In this document: positions 26,708 through 38,509 of the stretch, in pieces | Layout: each line of letters begins with the position of its first letter | Position numbering within the stretch: position 1 is the stretch's first letter | Source: Clostridia bacterium | Lineage (GTDB): Bacteria > Bacillota > Peptococcia > DRI-13 > SM3-B62 | Assembly (NCBI GenBank): GCA_018432615.1 | Contig: JAHDSQ010000003.1 | Location: forward strand, 1-64,000 | Direction: 5' to 3' | Length of the DNA: 64,000 nucleotides | The notes under the pieces: model-generated | Seen by the model: the letters and a program-made list of their open reading frames with translations, nothing else | What the model was told of the DNA's origin: nothing | The model's database searches: none | Program-made: the position numbers and the translations under genes

Positions 26708-27037
26708 TTGTTAAGGACTGTGATTAGGTTTTTGGTTTCCGCCATTGTCTTACTGGTTGTTGGTTGGCTTGTACCGGGAGTTTCCGTATCGGGCTTTGGG
26801 GGGGCGTTAGTAGCCGCAATTATCATTGCCATCTTAGGCTATGTCGCGCAAGCGCTTTTGGGCAAAAAGGCTACACCTCAAGCCAGGGGTCTTGCAGGCT
26901 TTTTGGCGGCAGCAGTAGTAATATACTTGGCCCAATTTATAGTGCCGGGCAGCATAAAGGTTTCCGTGATTGGGGCGTTGCTGGCCTCGTTGGTAATAGG
27001 GGTGATCGATGCTGTGGTGCCGACGGAAATAAGATAG
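26708..27037 (+). CDS. Phage-holin-4/YvlD-like small membrane protein
   Basis: A 109-residue protein with about four hydrophobic segments and glycine-rich turns. It resembles the PF04020 family (YvlD), whose function is unknown and is not a true lysis holin in most chromosomes. TTG start with AAAGGAGAG upstream. It occupies the place taken by the spore protease gene gpr in Bacillus. Confidence 0.75.
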   Translation: MLRTVIRFLVSAIVLLVVGWLVPGVSVSGFGGALVAAIIIAILGYVAQALLGKKATPQARGLAGFLAAAVVIYLAQFIVPGSIKVSVIGALLASLVIGVIDAVVPTEIR

Positions 27038-27099
27038 TAGACTGCTAAGTTATATTGCTTTTCTCCCGTTCATATAAATTAGAGAAAGGACGGGAGATT

Positions 27100-28188
27100 A
27101 TGTTTTTTAGGCGACAAAGTAAGGTATATTTATTCACCGGGGGACGGGCTAAGACGCGGAGGTTTATCAAAAAAGCTTTTTACTGTGCTTTGCTCCTGGT
27201 CTTTTTATTGTTGTTATATAAAAATTCCGGAGGCGTTTATGCGTCTGCAAAAAACATGCTCAACGATGAAGACAGGCTCAAGACAGCATTTTTTCAGGTT
27301 CTGCCATTGAGTTCCATAGACGGAAGCGGTTCCGGCATAAATCAGGGTTCTGGATTGGAAAGTCTCGTTTATGCAGTAACCGGGGTCAGGACCGGTGAGC
27401 CCCGAGCTATTCTGGGAGCTGAGTTGAACCTGAGTACGGCGGAGTTTGCAGCCGGAGCTGTCTTTCGCACCGCGCTGACAATTGAGGAGGAAGGCGGAGA
27501 AGAAGACTTTTTCCTGCCGGAACAGGAAGAGGATATTGAGAATTGGCTTGTTCTTCCGGAGGATGGTTTTCCGCCTGTCCAGTTGAATGGAGAGCCGATG
27601 ATCCTTGTTTACAATACTCATAATGCGGAAACCTATAAGCCAAGTGACGGCACATCCCGCGTAGAAGGGAAAAATGGCGGCGTGGCCGACGTGGCCCAGG
27701 CTTTAAGTTCTGCTATGGAAAGAAAACACTCTATTAAAACCTTGTACAGCAGTGTGATTCATGATTACCCGGATTGGGCAAAATCTTATGTAAATTCCAT
27801 GCAGACTGTGAAAAGGATGTTGGAAGAATACCCTTCAATACAAATGGTGGTAGATATCCACCGGGATGCCGGCCTGGCTTTACGGTCCGACACGCTGGTC
27901 AAAATAGGGGATAAGAGCTGTGCCAAGGTGATGATTGTCATTGGGAAAGAGCACCCGCGGTGGAAGGAAAACCTTGCCTTTGCCGAAAGGATCGAAAAGC
28001 ATGCCAACAAGATGTATCCGGGACTTATTAAGTGTATTCGGGTCTGCAAGGATAGGCGATACAATCAACAATTTCATTCCCGGGCTCTCTTGTTTGAGTT
28101 TGGGAGTGATTTAAATACCCGGGAGGATGCCTTGAATTCGGCAGAGATGATGGCGGATGTTTTTGCCGCGGTCTTAAAAGAGAAGTAG
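27100..28188 (+). CDS. spoIIP: Stage II sporulation protein P
   Basis: Peptidoglycan amidase/endopeptidase of the engulfment machinery (SpoIIDMP), 362 residues. One N-terminal membrane anchor (about 22-42) is followed by the SpoIIP domain: VYNTHNAETY, DIHRDAG and a late LFEFGSDLNT that matches the metal-binding EVG-N region of the family. The ATG at 27100 is chosen for GGGAG 5 bases upstream. Synteny with rpsT and lepA agrees. Confidence 0.88.
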   Translation: MFFRRQSKVYLFTGGRAKTRRFIKKAFYCALLLVFLLLLYKNSGGVYASAKNMLNDEDRLKTAFFQVLPLSSIDGSGSGINQGSGLESLVYAVTGVRTGEPRAILGAELNLSTAEFAAGAVFRTALTIEEEGGEEDFFLPEQEEDIENWLVLPEDGFPPVQLNGEPMILVYNTHNAETYKPSDGTSRVEGKNGGVADVAQALSSAMERKHSIKTLYSSVIHDYPDWAKSYVNSMQTVKRMLEEYPSIQMVVDIHRDAGLALRSDTLVKIGDKSCAKVMIVIGKEHPRWKENLAFAERIEKHANKMYPGLIKCIRVCKDRRYNQQFHSRALLFEFGSDLNTREDALNSAEMMADVFAAVLKEK

Positions 28189-28239
28189 TTTACTAACCCT
28201 GATTTACGGTTAGCTTATTATCAAGGGGGGTAGACTGCT

Positions 28240-28527
28240 ATGACAACATACCGAAAACAGGTCACTTTGATTTTATTGTTTGTGTTTATATTAACACTCG
28301 GCGGATTGTATGGAACAAATCATGTTATGAAGAGAAACACCATGTATGCCAACGACGATTTTTTTTATTATGCGGCCGACAGCGAAACATTGGCTGTTAA
28401 GGTATTGGGGTTAAACTTTACGGTGCAAACAAAGCAGGGAAAAGATAAGTTTCTGGAGACGGTTGACAGGCTGAAAAGTGTCTTGGGCAGAATAAAAAAC
28501 ATAGACAAGAGTGAGTACTTTCGTTAG
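28240..28527 (+). CDS. Small membrane-anchored protein at the yqxA position
   Basis: A 95-residue protein with one N-terminal transmembrane helix (about 8-26) and a soluble, lysine-rich tail. It sits between spoIIP and lepA, where Bacillus has yqxA (DUF3679), but I do not see clear sequence similarity. GGGGGG precedes the ATG. Function unknown; a sporulation role is suggested by position only. Confidence 0.65.
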   Translation: MTTYRKQVTLILLFVFILTLGGLYGTNHVMKRNTMYANDDFFYYAADSETLAVKVLGLNFTVQTKQGKDKFLETVDRLKSVLGRIKNIDKSEYFR

Positions 28528-28564
28528 AATTATCTTGACCTGTCAAATAAAGGTGTGACCATAA

Positions 28565-30148
28565 ATGACTGCAGGCAGAAAAGTTGCCAAAGCAGCGGGT
28601 ATTCTAATGATTGCTATGACTCTATCACGTGTTTTAGGCTATGTGCGGGATATGGTTATTTACGCCCAATTTGGACAAAACAATCTGACCGACGCCTATA
28701 ACGCTGCTTTTTCCATACCGGATTTTCTCTATTCTTTATTAATAGGTGGGGCTTTGAGCTCAGCCTTTATTCCTGTTTTTTCAAGCTACCTGGCTGTGGA
28801 AAAAGAAAAAGACGCTTGGCGCGTTGCCAGTACGGTTTTTAATGTTATTATCATTCTGATGCTGACGGGAATAACCTTTGGCTTTATCTTTACCCCGTCT
28901 CTGATTCGTATGCTCGTTCCCGGTTTTAGTCCGGAGAATGTCGCTCTGACGGTGAAGATGACCAGGATTATGTTTATTCAGACCTTTTTTATGGCGTTAA
29001 ACGGTATATCTATGGGGATACTTCATTCTTATCAAAACTTTTTGGCTCCGGCTGTCGGTTCGGTTTTGTATAACTTGGGTATTATCATCGTCGGTCTTCT
29101 GCTGATGCCTTATTTTGGTCCTGATTTTGGTATTATAGGTTTTGCGGTCGGGGTAGTAGGTGGTTCGATTCTTTATTTTGCCATGCAGTTCCCCGCTTTG
29201 CTCAAGATCGGGCTTCGCTACAGTCCGGTCATCGATTTGTCGCATCCCGGGGTCAGAAAGATAGGTAAGCTGATTTTGCCTGTTTTAATTGGGCTTTCCG
29301 TGACCCAATTCAATCTATTTGTCAACCAGAATTTAGGGTCAATGCTTCCCCAGGGGATGATCTCGGCCTTGAGAGCGGCACAAAGGATAATGCAGTTGCC
29401 CATCGGCATTTTTGCGATCGCCATCGCTGCCGCCATGTTTCCAACCTTGACGGGCTATGCGGCCCGTGAAGAAAAAGAGGACTTTAAAAAAACAATGTCC
29501 ATGGGCGTGCGCACCATTATTTTTATTACCCTTCCGTCGGCGGTAGGTTTGATCGTGTTGAGGGAACCGATTGTTAGATTGTTGTTTCAACAGGGACAGT
29601 TTACGGCTGAGGATACGGCTGCCACTGCCTATGCCCTGCTTTTTTATTGTTTCGGGTTGTTTGCTTATTCTGCCATCCAACTGTTGCTTCGGGTTTTTTA
29701 TGCTTTGCAGGATACGAAAACGCCCGTTACAATAGGCATTTTAACCATTGTGGTTAATATCATCTTGAATTTTGTCCTTATTAAGCCGATGGGACATGGA
29801 GGTTTGGCGTTGGCTTATTCCTTGGCCGGCCTTTTGAATATGGTAATGCTGCTTCTTATTTTAAGGATGCGGATCGGGTCTATTGACGGGAGAAGGATGC
29901 TGGCCTCATTTGTACGAACCTTGGGGATTTCCGTTGTGATGGGGATGGCTGCCTACTACTCCGCTCTTGGGATGGAAAAGGTGGTTGATACCGGGACAAA
30001 GCTGGGACAATTTTTGCAGGTAGATGTGGGGGTTTTCATAGGTGCCTTGGTCTTTTTTGCCCTGGTGTACCTGATGAAAATGGAAGAAGGACAATTGGCC
30101 TTTTCGCTTTTTTCAAAAAGGTTCAAGCGCAAGGCAAGGCTTGATTAA
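28565..30148 (+). CDS. murJ: Lipid II flippase MurJ/MviN
   Basis: A 527-residue polytopic membrane protein of the MOP superfamily with about 14 helices. The start GILMIAMTLSRVLGYVRDMVIYAQFG and QRIMQLPIGIFAIAIAAAMFP segments are typical of MurJ, which flips the peptidoglycan precursor lipid II. It is 37 bases after the preceding small gene. Whether it is the only MurJ of the cell cannot be judged. Confidence 0.92.
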   Translation: MTAGRKVAKAAGILMIAMTLSRVLGYVRDMVIYAQFGQNNLTDAYNAAFSIPDFLYSLLIGGALSSAFIPVFSSYLAVEKEKDAWRVASTVFNVIIILMLTGITFGFIFTPSLIRMLVPGFSPENVALTVKMTRIMFIQTFFMALNGISMGILHSYQNFLAPAVGSVLYNLGIIIVGLLLMPYFGPDFGIIGFAVGVVGGSILYFAMQFPALLKIGLRYSPVIDLSHPGVRKIGKLILPVLIGLSVTQFNLFVNQNLGSMLPQGMISALRAAQRIMQLPIGIFAIAIAAAMFPTLTGYAAREEKEDFKKTMSMGVRTIIFITLPSAVGLIVLREPIVRLLFQQGQFTAEDTAATAYALLFYCFGLFAYSAIQLLLRVFYALQDTKTPVTIGILTIVVNIILNFVLIKPMGHGGLALAYSLAGLLNMVMLLLILRMRIGSIDGRRMLASFVRTLGISVVMGMAAYYSALGMEKVVDTGTKLGQFLQVDVGVFIGALVFFALVYLMKMEEGQLAFSLFSKRFKRKARLD

Positions 30149-30170
30149 GAGACTCGATTAAGAGCTTAAC

Positions 30171-30199
30171 TTGCAGCTGCTATTTAGAGTTGATATAAT
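30171..30199 (+). promoter_or_regulatory. Candidate sigma-A promoter of lepA
   Basis: TTGCAG (30171-30176), a 17-base spacer and TATAAT (30194-30199), 25 bases before the lepA ATG. Confidence 0.6.
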
Positions 30200-30223
30200 G
30201 GTTTGCATGCTAAAGGAGGAAAT

Positions 30224-32026
30224 ATGGACCAAAAACGAATTCGCAACTTTTGTATAATAGCTCATATAGACCACGGTAAGTCTACTCTGGCCGATCGCTT
30301 GCTGGAGTATACCGGTGCCTTGACGGAACGGGAAATGACCGAGCAGGTCCTCGATAAGATGGATTTGGAGAGGGAACGTGGCATCACCATAAAATTGCAG
30401 GCTGTTCGTATGAACTACCAGGCGCAAGACGGACAGGAGTACTTGTTAAATCTTATCGATACCCCGGGCCATGTGGATTTTACTTACGAGGTTTCACGGA
30501 GCCTGGCGGCTTGCGAAGGGGCCATTCTTGTGGTTGACGCTTCTCAGGGCATTGAGGCGCAAACCTTGGCTAATGTTTATCTGGCCTTGGAACATGACCT
30601 GGAGATAATTCCGGTGATAAATAAGATAGATTTACCCGGGGCTGAACCGGAAAGGGTTAAGCAGGAACTGGAGGAAGTTATCGGGCTGGACTGCAGTGAA
30701 GCCATTCTGGCCTCGGCCAAGGAGGGAACGGGGATTGCCGAAATATTGGAGTCCGTTGTCACCAAGGTGCCGTCGCCTGTGGGGGACAAGAAAGAGCCTT
30801 TGAAGGCGCTGATTTTTGATTCCCATTTTGATCCGTATAAAGGGGCCATTTCATACCTCAGGATTTTTGACGGTACGGTCAAAAAGGGAGATTACATCAA
30901 GATGATGTCCACCGGTCGTACTTTTGAGGTGGCAGAGGTGGGCATTTTTACTCCGGCTATGAAGATTATCGATGAACTGCCTGCCGGGACGGTAGGCTTT
31001 TTGGCGGCAGGAATAAAAAATGTTAAAGATACCCAAGTGGGGGATACGGTGACCTCCGCAGAAAATCCCACAAAGGCTGCTTTACCCGGTTATCGCAAGG
31101 TTACATCGATGGTTTATTGTGGCCTTTACCCCTTAGAGACAAGTGATTATGCTAATCTGCGGGATGCTTTGGAAAAGCTGAGACTTAACGATGCTTCCCT
31201 GCTTTACGAGCCGGAAACATCGTTGGCCCTTGGGTTTGGTTTCCGTTGTGGGTTTTTAGGCCTTTTGCATATGGAAATAGTTCAGGAACGTCTCGAGCGG
31301 GAGTACGATTTGGAGTTATTAACAACGGCACCCAGCGTTGTTTACCGGGTCAAAAAGACAGACGGCGAGATTATCCAGATAGACAACCCCACCAAGCTGC
31401 CGCCGGTGCAGCAGGTGGAGACGATTTCGGAACCATATGTTCAGGCTACAATCATGGTTCCCAGCGATTATATCGGACCGGTGATGGAACTGGCTCAGGA
31501 TAGAAGAGGTACGTTCATCAACATGGAGTACCTTTCTGTCGGCAGGGTGATGATTAAATATGACCTGCCATTGAGCGAGATAGTATTTGACTTCTTCGAT
31601 CAGTTGAAGTCGCGTACCCGGGGTTATGCCTCCCTTGACTACGAGATCAGTGGTTACAAGGAGTCCAAGCTGTGCAAATTAGATGTTTTGGTGAACGGGG
31701 AAAACGTGGATGCCCTTTCCTTAATCGTGCATAGTGATAAGGCCTATCTGAGAGGCAGGGCTTTGGTGGAAAAACTCAGGAGAATGATACCACGGCATAT
31801 GTTCGAGATTCCCATCCAGGCTGCGATAGGCAATAAAGTTATTGCCCGGGAAACAATCAAGGCCCTGAGAAAAAGCGTTTTGGATAAGTGTTACGGCGGA
31901 GATATTACCCGCAAAAGGAAATTGTTGGAGAAACAGAAGGAAGGTAAAAAGAGGATGAAAATGGTGGGGAGTGTTGAGATTCCCCAGGAGGCTTTTATGG
32001 CTGTTTTAAGTCTTGATGAGAAATAG
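30224..32026 (+). CDS. lepA: Elongation factor 4 (LepA) GTPase
   Basis: Ribosome-associated GTPase of 600 residues. P-loop AHIDHGKST, switch DTPGHVD and NKIDLP are present, followed by domains II, III, V and the LepA-specific C-terminal domain. The ATG at 30224 is preceded by AAAGGAGG. An upstream TTG lies before this site and is not used. hemW follows after 11 bases. Confidence 0.97.
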   Translation: MDQKRIRNFCIIAHIDHGKSTLADRLLEYTGALTEREMTEQVLDKMDLERERGITIKLQAVRMNYQAQDGQEYLLNLIDTPGHVDFTYEVSRSLAACEGAILVVDASQGIEAQTLANVYLALEHDLEIIPVINKIDLPGAEPERVKQELEEVIGLDCSEAILASAKEGTGIAEILESVVTKVPSPVGDKKEPLKALIFDSHFDPYKGAISYLRIFDGTVKKGDYIKMMSTGRTFEVAEVGIFTPAMKIIDELPAGTVGFLAAGIKNVKDTQVGDTVTSAENPTKAALPGYRKVTSMVYCGLYPLETSDYANLRDALEKLRLNDASLLYEPETSLALGFGFRCGFLGLLHMEIVQERLEREYDLELLTTAPSVVYRVKKTDGEIIQIDNPTKLPPVQQVETISEPYVQATIMVPSDYIGPVMELAQDRRGTFINMEYLSVGRVMIKYDLPLSEIVFDFFDQLKSRTRGYASLDYEISGYKESKLCKLDVLVNGENVDALSLIVHSDKAYLRGRALVEKLRRMIPRHMFEIPIQAAIGNKVIARETIKALRKSVLDKCYGGDITRKRKLLEKQKEGKKRMKMVGSVEIPQEAFMAVLSLDEK

Positions 32027-32037
32027 GTGAGGCGGCT

Positions 32038-33213
32038 ATGTCCATGGCTTTATATGTGCATATTCCTTTTTGTGTGGCCAAATGCTATTACTGTAGCTTC
32101 CATTCTTATGCCATCGGTCGGGAAAATTGTGTCCTAAGAGGGTTGGGCCAGCGTAATTCCTTGATGGAACGCTATGTAAAGGCGCTGCTGAAAGAAGGAG
32201 AAAAATACAGCCGCAGTGAGTATTTAGCGGGGAAATCATTTGACAGTTTATATATTGGAGGAGGGACGCCCACCTGTCTTACGGGTGGGCAGTTGTATCT
32301 TTTGCTCGCTTCTTTGCGGGAGTTGTTTGGAATCCCCCCAGAGGCTGAAATAACGGTCGAGGCCAATCCCGGGACCTTGGATAGCGGCATGCTACGTAAG
32401 TTAAGGGAAGGTGGTTGTAATCGTCTCTCCCTCGGTGTGCAGAGTTTTGATTCGAGGGAACTCAAGGCCTTGGGGCGCATACATCAAGTCTCGGACGTAT
32501 ATAATACTTTCAATGAGGCCCGAAGGGAGGGCTTTGCCAACATTAATATCGATTTGATGTATGGCTTACCCGGACAGGATTTGCGGCAGTGGGCTGCAAA
32601 CCTTAAGGAGGGCGTGGAACTTAGGCCGGAGCATATTTCCTTGTACCAGTTGAGCCTCGAAGAAAACACTCCTTTCTATGACCTTTTACAAAAGGGGCTG
32701 TTGGCCGAATTCGCCGAAGATACTGCCGCCGAAATGTATAGCCTGGCCCAAGGGTATTTGGCTGCCAATGGATACGGGCATTATGAAATCAGCAATTATG
32801 CCAAGTCCGGCTGGGAAAGTGTTCATAACAAGAAATACTGGAAATATAAAGAGTATCTAGGGCTGGGCTCTGGGGCTACAGGCTTTTTGGACGGGAACCG
32901 TTATACAAATTATGGCGATATACATGCCTATTGTGACGCGGTTATTGCCGACAAAAGGCCGGTTGAAGCTGAGGAGATAATTGACACAAGGACAGCGATG
33001 GCGGAGATGATCTTTATGGGCTTGAGGCTCAAGCAAGGGGTAAGCAAGAAGGATTTTGCGGAGAGATTTACGGAAAGAATTGAGGATATTTTTGGTGAGA
33101 CAATCCAAAGACTTAAAGCAAAGGGACTTTTGGAGGAGTCTACCTCTCACGTATTCCTTTCTGAAAAGGCCATACCTCTCGCGAGTATAGTTTTTATAGA
33201 ATTTTTGCCTTAA
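32038..33213 (+). CDS. hemW: Radical SAM HemW-like protein (oxygen-independent coproporphyrinogen oxidase family)
   Basis: A 391-residue radical SAM protein with the iron-sulfur motif CVAKCYYC (CxxxCxxC) near residue 12, GGGTPT, and a HemN C-terminal domain. HemW proteins are haem chaperones, and the lepA-hemW-hrcA order is the standard Firmicutes one. True coproporphyrinogen III dehydrogenase activity is not implied. GTGAGG site upstream. Confidence 0.93.
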   Translation: MSMALYVHIPFCVAKCYYCSFHSYAIGRENCVLRGLGQRNSLMERYVKALLKEGEKYSRSEYLAGKSFDSLYIGGGTPTCLTGGQLYLLLASLRELFGIPPEAEITVEANPGTLDSGMLRKLREGGCNRLSLGVQSFDSRELKALGRIHQVSDVYNTFNEARREGFANINIDLMYGLPGQDLRQWAANLKEGVELRPEHISLYQLSLEENTPFYDLLQKGLLAEFAEDTAAEMYSLAQGYLAANGYGHYEISNYAKSGWESVHNKKYWKYKEYLGLGSGATGFLDGNRYTNYGDIHAYCDAVIADKRPVEAEEIIDTRTAMAEMIFMGLRLKQGVSKKDFAERFTERIEDIFGETIQRLKAKGLLEESTSHVFLSEKAIPLASIVFIEFLP

Positions 33214-33226
33214 TTGGCAGTAAACG

Positions 33227-33255
33227 TTGACAAAAAAATGAGCAAGTGGTATTTT
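33227..33255 (+). promoter_or_regulatory. Sigma-A promoter of the hrcA-dnaK operon
   Basis: TTGACA (33227-33232), a 17-base spacer and TATTTT (33250-33255), immediately upstream of the CIRCE element. Confidence 0.75.
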
Positions 33256-33268
33256 TAAAGGGATAGAT

Positions 33269-33295
33269 TTAGCACTCAAAGAAGGAGAGTGCTAA
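33269..33295. promoter_or_regulatory. CIRCE operator for HrcA
   Basis: TTAGCACTC-N9-GAGTGCTAA, a perfect match to the CIRCE inverted repeat. It lies at the expected transcription start of the operon encoding HrcA itself, so the operon is autoregulated and heat-induced. Confidence 0.97.
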
Positions 33296-33311
33296 CAAGA
33301 GGTGGAGCGAT

Positions 33312-34340
33312 ATGAAAATGGATGAGAGAAAACAACGTGTTCTTTTGGCTACCATCCTAGACTACATTGCTACCGCAGATCCCGTCGGGTCGAGGACAAT
33401 AGCGCGCAAGTACAATTTGGGAGTAAGCCCTGCGACTGTGCGTAATGAAATGTCCGATTTGGAAGAAATGGGCTATCTTGAACAGCCTCATACATCTGCA
33501 GGCAGGATTCCTTCACAATTAGGTTACCGTTACTATGTTGACTTTTTGATGAAAAAAGAACCTATTGAAGGTGAAATCAGGGATATTATTTATCAGACCT
33601 TGTTAAATCGTATCAGAGAAACCGATGAGCTCATTAGCTTGACGAGTAAGCTTTTATCGCAGTTAACGAACTATACAGCCTTTATTCTGGCACCTTTCTG
33701 TGGAGAAAATACCCTCAGGCACATTAAATTGCTTCCTATCGAAGAAGGCAAAGCCGTCGTTATCATCGTACTGGACAGCGGGCATGTGGAGCACCGAATA
33801 GTGGAAGTTCCGGGGTATTTGAATGAAGGCGATTATGCGGCTATCTCTGCTATTCTCAACGGGCATCTTCAAGGCTTAACCCTGGAACAGTGGCATCCGG
33901 GGATTATCCAGGCGGTATACCGTGACCTTGATAGGCAGCGAGAGACGTTGAAGCAGATTATTGAGGTGATTGAACAGTCTCTTGATTATGAGCATGAGCA
34001 AAAGGTCTTTCTCAAGGGCACTTTGAATATTCTTGATCAGCCGGAATTTAAGCAGATAGAGAGGGTAAAAGCGCTTTTTGAACTCTTTGAGGAAGAAGAA
34101 ACGATTAAGAATCTGCTACATTCCGACCAAGAAAACGGTATTGTCATCAAGATAGGTACGGAAAATCGTCATGAGTCCATGAAGGGTTGTAGTCTCGTCA
34201 CAGCTACTTACCACCGACAAGGAAAGGTGATTGGCAATATCGGTCTGCTTGGCCCCACTAGGATGGAGTATTCCAGGGCGGTAAGTATTGTAGAGCTAGT
34301 TACTTACGCCTTGACGGATATGTTGGAGAAAATGAGATAA
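33312..34340 (+). CDS. hrcA: Heat-inducible transcription repressor HrcA
   Basis: Repressor of 342 residues that binds CIRCE. An N-terminal winged helix ([34 protein letters not shown]) is followed by the GAF-like and inserted dimerisation domains. In most Firmicutes GroEL keeps HrcA active. Here a group III chaperonin is the next gene, which raises the question of which chaperonin does so. GGTGGAG precedes the ATG. Confidence 0.96.
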   Translation: MKMDERKQRVLLATILDYIATADPVGSRTIARKYNLGVSPATVRNEMSDLEEMGYLEQPHTSAGRIPSQLGYRYYVDFLMKKEPIEGEIRDIIYQTLLNRIRETDELISLTSKLLSQLTNYTAFILAPFCGENTLRHIKLLPIEEGKAVVIIVLDSGHVEHRIVEVPGYLNEGDYAAISAILNGHLQGLTLEQWHPGIIQAVYRDLDRQRETLKQIIEVIEQSLDYEHEQKVFLKGTLNILDQPEFKQIERVKALFELFEEEETIKNLLHSDQENGIVIKIGTENRHESMKGCSLVTATYHRQGKVIGNIGLLGPTRMEYSRAVSIVELVTYALTDMLEKMR

Positions 34341-34368
34341 AACGGAAACATGTTCAAACGGAGGATAA

Positions 34369-35940
34369 ATGATGAGTGTTAAGGACAGAGGTGCGCAGAA
34401 TTCCGAGGTTGATGAAAAGATAGCAGCCCTATTAACTAATTCCAATGCCATCAAAGCCCTGGCCCGGGCCGTAGAGGGAACGATAGGGCCTAAGGGTCTG
34501 GATACCATGCTGGTAGACCAGATTGGAGATGTGGTTATTACCAATGATGGCGTAACGATTTTAGATATGATGGATATTAGTCACCCGGCTGCCAGACTGC
34601 TGATTAAAACGGCAAAAGCTCAGCAGGAAGAGATAGGGGATGGAACCACGACGGCTACCATTATGGCCGGGACTTTGGTGGAGGAGGGCGTCGTTCAGGT
34701 AATGAAGGGAGTGCCGGTCATCAAGGTAATTGAAGGAATGAGACTTGCTTTGAAAACGGCACTGGATGTTTTGGATAAGAAAACAATCCAGATTAAAGAC
34801 ACTACTGATGATGTCCTGGAGAATGTGGCGCAAATAGCCGGCAGAGGTCATAAGGATATTGCCCGCTTGGTGTACGAAGCACTTGGAATTATCGGCAGAG
34901 AAAAACTGCTGGAGCCTTCTTTCAAACTGGCTGATACCATCCGCGCTTATGAGGGCGCGGAGAATCAAGTGATTTCCGGAGTGGTTTTGGATAAACCGCC
35001 TATGAATATGGAGATGCCTAAAAAATTGAAGGGTGTCAAGCTGTTAGTGATAGATGATGCCCTGGAACCTGAAGAAATTGATGATGAAGCGTTGGCAACA
35101 GAGGTAGGTGTAAATAGATACATACAATTCCAGGAAGAGTTTAAAGAAAACATCAGAAAAATTGTTGGTCTGGGTGTGAATATGATTCTGGTCGACAGGG
35201 GTGTGCACGATGCGGCGGAAGAGATTCTGACGGATGCTCATGTTATGGTGGTGCAGCGTGTTTCCAATAAGGAGTTGTACCGGGCTGCCGAACACTGCGG
35301 TGCAAAGATGCTAAAAAGGACAGGCTTAAAGAAAAAAGAAGAAGAATTGCTTGCCGGTTGCGGTAACGCCGAGGAAGCTTTTTACGATGAGAAGTTAAAG
35401 CATGTCCGTCTCTTGGGAGGCGGGGCAAAAACACAGGCTACTATTCTTGTTGGCGCCTCTACACAGGAAGTTGTGGGTGAACGGGAAAGGATAGCTAAGG
35501 ACGCTGCCTCCGCCGTGCAGGCCGCGGTAAAAGGCGGCATTATGGCGGGCGGCGGAACTGTTGAACTTGCCGTTTCCCGGGAGGTGGAAAAAGCCCGCAG
35601 AGAAATCAAGGGCATGGCTGTTTATGGTATGGATTGTGTGATTGCCGCCCTGAAAAGGCCTTTTTCCCAAATTGTGATGAATGCCGGTTTTAACCCGTTG
35701 GAAAAAATTGGTGACGTTACCGCGGCTCAGGTCGAGTGTGGGAAAGACTCCCTCGGTATCGATTGTGATACCGGAGAAATTTCCGATATGGCCCAAAAGG
35801 GTGTTTATGACCCGGCACCGGTAAAAAGATACGCTTTGTCGGCAGCAGGAGAAATTGCGGAGGCCATTTTAAGGATTGATACCATTATTAAAAAAAAGGA
35901 AGAAGGCGGTTCGGGTTTACCCAGAGCCGAGAAAATATGA
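34369..35940 (+). CDS. Archaeal-like (group III) chaperonin, TCP-1/thermosome family
   Basis: A 523-residue ATP-driven folding chamber subunit. It resembles thermosome/CCT and not Gro[21 protein letters not shown] (59 on), GDGTTT (90-95, ATP site), and a protrusion region in place of a GroES-binding surface. Bacterial group III chaperonins of this type are known from Carboxydothermus and related Clostridia, where they also sit in the dnaK operon. They have a built-in lid and need no GroES, and no groES lies beside it. GGAGGATAA precedes the ATG. It is under CIRCE control with hrcA. Confidence 0.94.
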   Translation: MMSVKDRGAQNSEVDEKIAALLTNSNAIKALARAVEGTIGPKGLDTMLVDQIGDVVITNDGVTILDMMDISHPAARLLIKTAKAQQEEIGDGTTTATIMAGTLVEEGVVQVMKGVPVIKVIEGMRLALKTALDVLDKKTIQIKDTTDDVLENVAQIAGRGHKDIARLVYEALGIIGREKLLEPSFKLADTIRAYEGAENQVISGVVLDKPPMNMEMPKKLKGVKLLVIDDALEPEEIDDEALATEVGVNRYIQFQEEFKENIRKIVGLGVNMILVDRGVHDAAEEILTDAHVMVVQRVSNKELYRAAEHCGAKMLKRTGLKKKEEELLAGCGNAEEAFYDEKLKHVRLLGGGAKTQATILVGASTQEVVGERERIAKDAASAVQAAVKGGIMAGGGTVELAVSREVEKARREIKGMAVYGMDCVIAALKRPFSQIVMNAGFNPLEKIGDVTAAQVECGKDSLGIDCDTGEISDMAQKGVYDPAPVKRYALSAAGEIAEAILRIDTIIKKKEEGGSGLPRAEKI

Positions 35941-35956
35941 ATAGGTGGTGAGCAGT

Positions 35957-36556
35957 GTGAAGAAAAAGAAAACAGAAGGAGAAGTGGTCGAAGATACTTT
36001 ACCGGAGGAAGAGGGAGTAGATACAAAAGAGCAATCTGAGAATGATAGTGAGGCTGCAGAAGCGGCTCCCGAGACCGAACAGGTAGAGGAACAGGAAAGA
36101 ATAATGTTGGAAACCAAAGAGGCAGAGATCAAGGAACTAAATGAAAAGATATTAAGGATTCATGCTGATTTTGACAATTATAGAAAGAGGGCACAAAGAG
36201 AAAAAGAGGAATGGGTTAAGTATTCTTCGCTGGATTTAATCGATAAATTGCTCCCAGTAATCGATAATCTGGAAAGGGCTGCAGAATCCCTTGAACAGCA
36301 GGACGAGAATATTAAAAAAATCTTTGCGGGCATCGAAATGATTTATCGGCAGCTGATGGAGGTGCTGGGAGAGGAAGGACTGAAGAAAATCGAATGTCTT
36401 GGCAAGGTATTTGATCCTCAATTCCATGAGGCCATGATGCAGGTTGAGGCTGAGGAAGGCCAAGAGGACAATGAGATAGTAGAAGAATTACGTAAAGGAT
36501 ACTGCTTTAAAGACAGGGTAGTACGTCCTACCATGGTGAAGGTAGCAAAAAAATAA
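35957..36556 (+). CDS. grpE: Nucleotide exchange factor GrpE
   Basis: DnaK nucleotide-exchange factor of about 199 residues. An acidic disordered N-terminus is followed by a long coiled coil (about 50-100, with the FDNYRKRAQREKEE segment) and a beta-rich head. The GTG at 35957 is chosen because AGGTGGTG lies 6 bases upstream; GTG at 35945 overlaps that site. It is 16 bases after the chaperonin. Confidence 0.94.
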   Translation: MKKKKTEGEVVEDTLPEEEGVDTKEQSENDSEAAEAAPETEQVEEQERIMLETKEAEIKELNEKILRIHADFDNYRKRAQREKEEWVKYSSLDLIDKLLPVIDNLERAAESLEQQDENIKKIFAGIEMIYRQLMEVLGEEGLKKIECLGKVFDPQFHEAMMQVEAEEGQEDNEIVEELRKGYCFKDRVVRPTMVKVAKK

Positions 36557-36583
36557 ACCTAGTTTTATTAATTTTGAACATAG

Positions 36584-38440
<1,857 letters not shown>

Positions 38441-38448
38441 AAGCCGGG

Positions 38449-38467
38449 GGCTGACTTCCTGTCAGCC
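38449..38467 (+). other. Intercistronic hairpin between dnaK and dnaJ
   Basis: GGCTGAC (38449-38455) pairs with GTCAGCC (38461-38467) around TTCCT, followed by a pyrimidine-rich but not T-only stretch. It may act as a partial terminator or 3' stabiliser that keeps DnaK above DnaJ. Confidence 0.5.
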
Positions 38468-38509
38468 TCTCTCTTTAGATGTTTGTCGGCGGAGTAAAGG
38501 AGGTGGACC

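Noticed and set aside
26708-27037. Prophage holin as sign of a phage remnant
   Set aside because: No other phage gene is near, and this family is common in ordinary chromosomes without phage.
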